From contig JANTQF010000193.1 in the NCBI GenBank assembly GCA_032988165.1, positions 1 through 64,000 of the forward strand: a DNA stretch of 64,000 nucleotides, read 5' to 3'. The position numbers were made by a program, and so were the translations under genes. The stretch's first letter is position 1. Each line of letters opens with the position of its first letter. The DNA comes from Emmonsiellopsis sp. PD_33. Its lineage: Eukaryota; Ascomycota; Eurotiomycetes; Onygenales; Ajellomycetaceae. The notes under the pieces are model-generated. The model was not told where the DNA came from. It saw only the letters and a program-made list of their open reading frames with translations, and made no database searches. Positions 57,031-64,000 of this stretch are shown piece by piece.

Positions 57031-60000
57031 CTAGTTATCGTCTTGCTCAGCTAGATCTTCGTCTTCCGTTATTTCTGTACCGTTTCTGTCGACAACAATG
57101 CGCTTTCCTAGGCGGTCCTCGGGAACACGATCGCGAGATGCGCCAAAGTCAAGTACCTGTGGTGTACAGTCAGCAAAAGAGCACAATCAACGAGAAGAGC
57201 GCGGAGACATACTTCAATATAAGTCAACCGGTTTCGCTGGACAGCAGCCACACATCTTCTATCATCGAACCTAACCTGCCATACCCCGCTTAGATCCGTA
57301 AGGAGATCTTTCATACATTCTCCCGTACGAGCATTCCACATCTTTAAAGTTCGATCAGAACCGGAGATAACTTTCTGGAAGTCGTGCTGGAAACAGGTGA
57401 TGGCACCTGTGTGGGCACTCAGCGTGGCTTTACACTGTCCATTCTCCGGATCCCAAATACGAAGGGTGGAATCCGCGGCAGCCGACACTAGTTTGTCCGA
57501 CTGGAGATCTAGAAGGCCCACAAGGGACGAATGACCTTCAAGGTTGTACAGAACCGCTCCCGTTTCGAGAGACCAGACCTTGACCATATTATCCATAGAG
57601 CCACTGATGCAGCGGTTCCTCTTGTGATCCAAGACGACACTGTAAACCTTCAAGACATGCCCTTGAAGGCGATGCACCGCCTCACCAGTCGAGATTTTCC
57701 ACACTCTTACTGTACAGTCGTAGCTTCCGCTGACGAGGGTATCGCCATGGGCAGCGATAGCGCGGACGGAATGGCCATGACCAGTGAGTGCACGAACAAA
57801 GTAGGGATTCTCAGCATCAGGGGTTGATTGGATATATTTGGGATCTCCTGGTTGAGGAAGTTTCCAGATTCGTAGATTGGAATCCCGAGACCCGGTGATG
57901 ATTAACGGTTGTTTCGGCATCATGTTTGGTGATCCATCCGGTAGTTTCCCAATAGCGACAGGTAGCAATATTTGCAGACATCTAACGGTAGAAGTATGCC
58001 CTTGGAAGACTTGGGTACATTCGGCTGCCTCGATGTCCCAAACACGCACCGATCTATCTGTAGATCCCGAAACTAGGGTGTTGCCATGATATTCCAAAGC
58101 CCATACGCCGCCTTCATGGCCTTCCAAGGTTGCCCTCAAGGCTCCTGTTTTCGTATCATAGACGTTGATATTAGTATCATCGCTTCCAGTTAGAATCTTG
58201 TCTGTGTCGAACTGTAGACAAGTAACAACATGACGATCATGAGCCCGGAAGGCAAGATGCATAGGCTTGGCATCTTCCCGCATCCATGTCTTGTGAATGA
58301 GGTGGTGTCTCTGGTAAAGGGACTTGTAAAGATGCAAGCTTCGAAGAGACGGTAGCCCTACGTCAGGGTAGGGAACAGCGATCGCAGCAGCATTAGCGGC
58401 AGCATAAGGGGTTTCAGCAGCAGCTAGAGCGTCCATCCAGTTCGTGGAGTCGAGATGTTCAGCTTCCATTGCCGCGGTCGCCTTCTTCTTTGCCAATTTC
58501 CTGCTAGAAACTCGAGTTGCCGCTTTCCGTTTGGGTCGACGTGAACCGGCCGATAGAGGACCCAAAGATTGTCTCGTCTTGCGGGATGATGGCCATGCCA
58601 AGGGGGACGCGGATGTCGATGAGTGATCACTATCGGATTTGAGGGCGGTAAATGGGCGAAGGTCCTTCTCACAGTCTTCGTCCGAATCCGGACACTGCCA
58701 ACCCCAGCCTTCCTCGATAGCGCGTTGCAGTTCGCCTCGGGACAAAACAAACCCGTCGACTTCAAAAAGCTCCTTCCACGACTTTTCGTCAGAATTTATG
58801 ATATGTCTCCACTTTTTCGACACCTGCGATGCTCGACACATTGTCTTGACATCAAAATATTTCACGATGTTAAGGCTGAGTTCCAGAGGAAGCAGCGCCA
58901 GGAAATCGCACTTGAGGGCTGGATTGACGACATCAGCCACAAAATGCAGAGTTGGCTTTGGGCATCTGCGCAACAGCTGGTACATCATGTATGTCTTGAG
59001 CTTATCGGGTATTGACTCAAAGTAGTCCAGCATCAGGGGCATGTCCATCAATGACAGACTATCGCCAGCGGTGGGGTCTGCATGGCTAAAAGAGCCCTTT
59101 GCGAGAGCAGATTCGGCCATTTCTTTTCGCTTTGCATCACTACCAACGGTGGAGTCTGTATCGCTCTCTTGCTCATCGGTGGTCTCAAAGGAGGTATCGA
59201 GGTTTTGGAAATTCATAGCTGTCACTGGGGACAGGCTTGGGCTTGGAAGGCACATATCTTGAGCAGCAACACTATCAACTCCCGTAAGGCGTCTTCCAGA
59301 GGGCAAAGTTCCTCGTCGTGTTGTATTTGTGGATGTATTATTACGAGGATTATAGTGTTTCCAGACGCGGTCAGGATCATCATCAGTGTTCGACGAGTTA
59401 TTTTGTCTTGTCTCGGAAGGAACCTTGTTCTCGATCAATCCCACACGGCGTTTAAATAGCGGCGATTTGTGCATTGGGGAGGTGTCGATTCCGGTGTTTT
59501 CCTTGGGCAGCTTTAAATTGGGACTTAGTAGTTTTGGGACTTCTCCTGGCAACGATCTAGGCGACCGTTCGAAGGAGGATTTTCCAAAGGAACCTAGGCT
59601 ACAAATCCGCCGGCGGTGAGTTTGATCATTATCAATGTTGAAGCTCCCATGCTCAGTCTCCGGGGTGGCCAATCCAACATTTTGTTGGTGAGCCAGATGT
59701 GACTGTGTGGCACGACGGCGAGTACGCGCATCAGGGGCGAGGGCTGTGGCAGAACGGACTCTCTTCATTGCTTGGGCAGACTCTGGAAGTGAAATAGGTG
59801 ATACAGCACGGCGTCGTCTTAATCTGAAGTCGGCCGGAGATAGGTAAGAGCTTTCTGTCGGACGCGAGCGTCTGGGTAAGATAGTGTCCCGAGGATCACA
59901 GGTGGCAATCGAATGGATGACGCCGTTTGACGCATCGAGGGCTTCCTGCTGTTCTCGCAACTATTGAAAGTGGTGAGTAAGTCAAATCCCTCAGTCACGT

Positions 60001-60522
60001 TTGGACTTGAGTTGAGAACAAATTGCTTACCCCATGCAGTGCAGCCAACGGATCGTCAGGCTCATTGAAGATAACCGAAGTATCGCCAAGGTTGAAACGG
60101 ATATCCCTCAGCGAATCGGGCGTGGGAGTAGCCGCCAGCGGATATACTTTGGGGTCGAGAGGTTTGGATGAGCCTGGGGCCCGCATAACGAGGGGGGGAA
60201 ATTTTGTGGTCGTTGTTGTGGTAGTTGTGACGACGGTGGTTTGTGTAGCGGGCAGGGAAAACTGGCCGATTGAGCCATTCGAGGCCCGAGTACGACCACA
60301 GGTGTCATTGCTGGTAGGGACAGGATAGAGGCTGTAATGAGGGTATTTACTCGTAGGGGATCTAGGAGAGGTTATTGGCGAGGTGGGCGCGTTCTGAGGC
60401 GGAGAATGCGAGGTTGGGTCCGCCATGTCTTTGGCGGTGGTGGTTGAGAAGGTCATGGTCACGTATTGACCAACTGCCGGTATCGGTAGAGAACGGGTCA
60501 AAGGGAATGCAGGCGAAGGCAC
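57031..60522 (-). CDS. CDC4: Cdc4, F-box/WD40 substrate receptor of SCF ubiquitin ligase
   Basis: Three exons, 60522-60031, 59960-57213 and 57156-57031, give 1121 residues. An ATG at 60456 would give 1099 residues and is an equal candidate start. Order: a long disordered Ser/Thr/Pro-rich N-terminus; a dimerisation D-domain at about 468-512 (LMLDYFESIPDKLKTYMMYQLLRRCPKPTL); F-box at about 515-560 (LLPLELSLNIVKYFDVKTMCRASQVS); a basic NLS-like segment (KRKAATRVSSRKLAKKK, about 660); then WD40 repeats from about 735 to 1075, such as SGSTDRSVRVWDIEA and SGSYDCTVRVWKISTGE. Cdc4 binds phosphodegrons of cell-cycle regulators such as Sic1-type CDK inhibitors. The C-terminal exon adds a short acidic tail. 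Confidence 0.9.
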
Positions 60523-62213
60523 AGTCTACAGAGGAATCCTGCACCCAAGCCCGGGAGTAGTGACAGCTTTGGAAGCCTCTCAGATCATGGTCACTGGGGG
60601 GCAGGAGGTTGGGTGCAGCCAGGCGCCCCAGGGAGGAAACTCGAGAGAGGCAGGCGTCGACACGCGGTGGAGGAGGGTTCGACGGACAAGGATGGAGACG
60701 AGGATGTGATGACGCACAAGACAGCGGGCCGGCAGAGGCGGTGGTTACATTTGCAAAGCAGCAAAGCGGAGGCAAAGTGGAATGGCGGATGGCGCGGTGA
60801 CGGGACAGACGGGACAGGGAGCGAAGGAGGAAAACAAAGACAAAGCACAGCAACCACAGCAGCAGCAGCAAGAGCAGAGCAAGAACACGTCTATAGGCAA
60901 CGCGGACTGGGCCGGAACAGACGAAGCAGAGAGTGCAGCGGGAGAGGCGGTGATGCCGGGCTGGGAGGGAAGATGTAGCTCGAAGTTGGCGTCGTCTCTC
61001 TCCTCTCCCTCCAGGGCACACGCTTGGCTCGATCGGGAATCGCCCCGCCAAGCCCGCTGGCGGTACCGGTACCTCCGCCGCCGCCCAGCTGCCGTGGATC
61101 TCCGGGTACCAGTACACGGCGGCGTGGCTGCCTTCTCGTCGTGTCTTCCACATCATAGTAGTAACTACACCTGGGCAGGCGATGAATGGGCTTTCTTCAC
61201 AGAGAACACCGCGGTGTCCTTCTGCCGCTCTCTTCGACAGGACAGAGAACACCTCTGGCCGCCCATAGGATTGCCGCTGTCTTGTCTCTCCTCAGACAGA
61301 CCCTGGATTCAGCCGAGACTCTCCCGAGACCTAGATAAATTCTATTTCTCTGTCCCGGGATATCTCCCTGGGATGGCATTGATATACTTGATACCCCATC
61401 TATCTACAGAAGGACGCAGCGTACATACACTCGGGTGCCTCGCATTTGTTTTGTATTATGATATCTGTCAGCCCATTCCCTTGTCCTGCTAGGGCTTTGA
61501 TCTGCTTTGACAACATCATTTGTCAAATTGTCCTTCTTCTTTATGTCTCTATTGTTGTGCTTCCTGCTAGACCATACTCTACAGAGTAATGTCCTGGGAT
61601 TAACCCTTTCAATAACATACCAAGTATTTCCTGATCTTTCAAACTGGCTGCGTTTAACTGGGCTATTTCTTGCTGGTTCGGCCTCCTGTCTCAGTCAAGG
61701 CCCTCGCTCATAAAGAAGAGAAGGGCAGGATGCATCAAAGGGAGCATGATATTTTGTAAAAGACAAACATAGACAACACTTTCTAGAGACAAGTATGTTT
61801 GCAGCCTCAGCATTGCTGTGGCTACAAACATTCCCTTTGACAATGTTTTCACTGAAGCATTGTCGTGGCGTGGTGTGGCTCTCTAGCAGACCTCCTTTCT
61901 TGTCAACTGCACATCCAGCATCATCCATCGACACCTCTCCGCCCTCCCTCAACCACCCTCAACCACCCTCCTCTACTCCCCTCTGCCCATCTCCCCCCAT
62001 CCCCAGCACCATCTCCTATCGTCATTCTTTCTCTCGTCCTTGGTTCCATTTAGACCCCCAATCCGTTCCTTGGTAATCTAGGCCACTCCAGTACCTGCAA
62101 TACGGAGCGCTGCCGAGGCAGTTATCTCGACTTCATCTCTCGCCCTTGCATAGCTTCTAGCACTCATTCCTGAACAACCCTCCTGTTCATCTGTCTGATA
62201 ACGGCATCAAGCA
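60523..62213. other. 1.7-kb divergent spacer CDC4 / HOP1
   Basis: GC-rich DNA to about 61200 with several overlapping frames and no motifs, probably the long CDC4 leader. From 61490 it is lower in GC and serves as the HOP1 5' flank. No coding feature is supported. Confidence 0.45.
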
Positions 62214-64000
62214 ATGGCTCGGGTGATCTTCACCGAGCAGTCCCAGCGGGCCACCGCAAAGGCGTCCCTGTCCAATGCCCCTAATACAACCACCGCCGTT
62301 GTTCAGGCCCAGGCCCAGAAGGAAAAGCAGCAACAAGCTCAAGCCATCCGGCAGGAGCAGAGCCTCGCCTTGGTTCAGATCATGCTGCATGCATCGGTAA
62401 GTATAACCCACTGGCAAGGGATGTGGTCTGATATAGCTAACCCTTGCTCTACGATAAGCTTGGAACTTTGTTTTATCTCAGGTATTATCGCGTCTGATAT
62501 GCTATCGCCTCCTTATGAATATACGCCTTGGCTTACACTGCTCTTCTTTGCTCTAGGGAGTTTTTGCCCATGAACTGCTTTGCCGACCGCGATCTCGTGA
62601 AGTTATCCAAGGCCAATTCAGACGTGTCATACGATGATTTCGTGGAGGGAAATATGCCACCACGCACCAGTGGCTCTACTAACATGGAGAGACGGGGCCA
62701 GCCTTTGAAAGTAATCGTGAGGGACCGTTGCCCGAAGGCGGATAAGCTGCTCGATCTTCTTGTGAGTTGTTTTCCTTCGCCGGGTGGGTTAGTTTCCCCC
62801 CTTTGCTGACTTACATGCAGGAAGATGGGATCTTCGACGCGCTCGAGAAGAACTTCCTGGAGGCCGTCCAGATGACCATTTTCGTGGAAAAAGACAAACC
62901 GTCGCAGATTCTGGAAAGCTATACATTCACATTCAAGTATACAGGAGGCCCCAACGATGTCAACAGCCGGCTGGCCAGTATATCTCTTGATGCAACTAAC
63001 ACAGGATGTACCGCCGAGATGAAGACGTTGCGGACCGCACAACGTGGGCTGGAGATGATTATTCGTCGTTTGATTACGTTGAGCGCGTTTCTGCCGATAC
63101 TTCCAAGTATGTCAAGATTTTATCCTGTTCGCATTGGTGCAGAAGCTTAATACTACTAGGCCAACGGTACATGGAAATACACCTATTCTACACCGACACC
63201 TCTCCGCCAGGATACGAACCGCCTGGGTTTAAGACCGCAGAGCATGACGACCTCCTATTTGCTCGAAATGAGCTGTGGTCAAGAGAAACCCAATCATGTG
63301 GTGCTATGGACACCGGAATTCACGGGTATGCACTCTGTCATGAACCCATATTTGTCGCGGAAGCTGATCCCTTAAAAGTGTCGGGCTGAAAGTTACATCT
63401 TTGAAATGGTCTGGAGACGACCTTCCAGGGGCAGATACACCTGAAATCCCCGCGGACATTGAGTATACCGATAGGTTCCGTCGCGAGGAAGATATCGGCA
63501 TATCCCAAGATGAGACCATGCAGGATCTAGGGCAATCGAGTCAAGGCACGGTCCCCTGCTTTCAATTAAGTGTGTGATTGTTCCATGATTCTAATATCTC
63601 CGCATAATTAGGAACCACTCCTGCCTCAACCCAAACCCGCCAGGATGAAGCGATGAGGAAGGGCTTGGAAAATATGCTCCCGGTACTAATCCACATTTGG
63701 TCCGCATATCTTACGGCCAGGGGATCAGCTAACTTTCAAGTGCAGGTTACGTCCACACCCCCCGAGAGTTCTCTGCTTCCAACTCAGTGCAACAGTCAGC
63801 CCGCTCCTGGCCAAAAGGCATATCTCTCGCAAGCAAAAATGACACAGCTAGAATCGCGGATGAAGGAATTTTCGATGACTGATTCCCTGCAATATGACAT
63901 GGGCGGGGCGTCTATGGGGGAAACTAACGCGGGTGCTGTCCGCTGCGAGTGCGAGGTGGATACAGAGAATCCCGAAATGGTGAGTCTACGCTTGCAAATA
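62214..64000 (+). CDS. HOP1: Meiotic HORMA-domain protein Hop1, 5' part (runs off the window)
   Basis: Exons I can place: 62214-62396, one at about 62557-62761, then 62821-63106, 63160-63325, 63379-63545, 63612-63682 and 63746-63979, followed by a GTGAGT donor. HORMA motifs are evident: EFLPMNCFADRDL, YDDFVEG, LKVIVRDRCPKADKLLDLL, DGIFDALEKNFLEAVQMTIFV, then SYTFTFKYTGGP and HLFYTDTSPPGYEPPGF. Hop1 loads on meiotic chromosome axes and promotes interhomologue recombination. The piece joining exon 1 (LHAS) to REFLP is unclear: a candidate middle exon after 62483 reads VLSRLICYR but lacks a GT donor. The intron after 63545 has a GC donor. The last visible residues, RCECEVDTENPEM, look like the start of a PHD-like zinc finger. 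Confidence 0.88.

Noticed and set aside
60362..61252. Minus-strand frame of 296 codons overlapping the CDC4 start
   Set aside because: It is out of frame with the clear CDC4 exon and has low-complexity Ser/Leu/Arg content.
60782..61492. Plus-strand frame of 236 codons upstream of HOP1
   Set aside because: Gln run, no motifs, overlaps other frames of similar length on the opposite strand in GC-rich DNA. It looks like the CDC4 leader.
1..64000. Secondary-metabolite cluster, CRISPR array or phage-like island
   Set aside because: The genes are ordinary eukaryotic housekeeping genes with introns; the lone reductase has no synthase nearby and no spaced repeats were found.

Overview
The window is nuclear DNA of a filamentous ascomycete. 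Genes have short 50-100 nt introns with GT/AG ends and CTAAC-type branch points, compact promoters and typical Pezizomycotina proteins. The strongest clue to lineage is the left end. From about 105 to 3122 almost no CpG dinucleotides occur, and the reading frames there are broken by stops. CpG-poor, RIP-like repeats of this sort are known from Onygenales such as Coccidioides, so a eurotiomycete near that order is my best guess. This is an inference, not proof.

Layout. 1-3122 is a decayed, repeat-like block. It holds a remnant of an acidic coiled-coil gene (minus), a broken histone H3-fold gene (plus), an inverted repeat and an AT-rich ruined frame. From 4.1 to 21.2 kb lie: an HIT-family nucleotide hydrolase (minus); an M20 amidohydrolase of the ureidopropionase/carbamoyl-amino-acid type (plus); ribosomal protein eS10 (minus), divergent from Sde2 (plus); mitochondrial GTPase Gep3 (plus); cytosolic leucyl-tRNA synthetase (minus), divergent from mitoribosomal mL61 (plus); and a TMEM115-type Golgi membrane protein (minus). 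From 23 to 35 kb lie: a tiny secreted Cys-rich peptide (plus); a LisH/WD40 TBL1-Sif2 protein (plus); an unrecognised coiled-coil protein (minus); anthranilate synthase component I (plus); and an epsin (plus).

From 36 to 47 kb the DNA is more accessory: an F-box protein without other known domains (minus), a 2.8-kb gene-free stretch, a PLAC8 protein (plus), an aldo/keto reductase that looks broken by a small inversion (minus), and the dynein regulator PAC1/LIS1 (minus). From 47.8 kb to the end lie: an XMAP215/Stu2 microtubule polymerase (plus); ribosomal protein eL8 (minus); AP-3 sigma (minus), divergent from an EngB-type GTPase (plus); Cdc4 (minus); and the start of the meiotic HORMA protein Hop1 (plus), cut by the window edge.

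The genes do not form one pathway. Recurring points of interest are unusual gene structures: microexons of 3, 15 and 17 nt, an intron inside or directly after the ATG of both ribosomal protein genes, and GC-AG introns. The two ribosomal promoters also share CACGTG plus CCCTAA elements. The best candidates for new biology are the H3-like gene in the CpG-free block and the inverted exon in the reductase. All coordinates and splice sites were read by eye.
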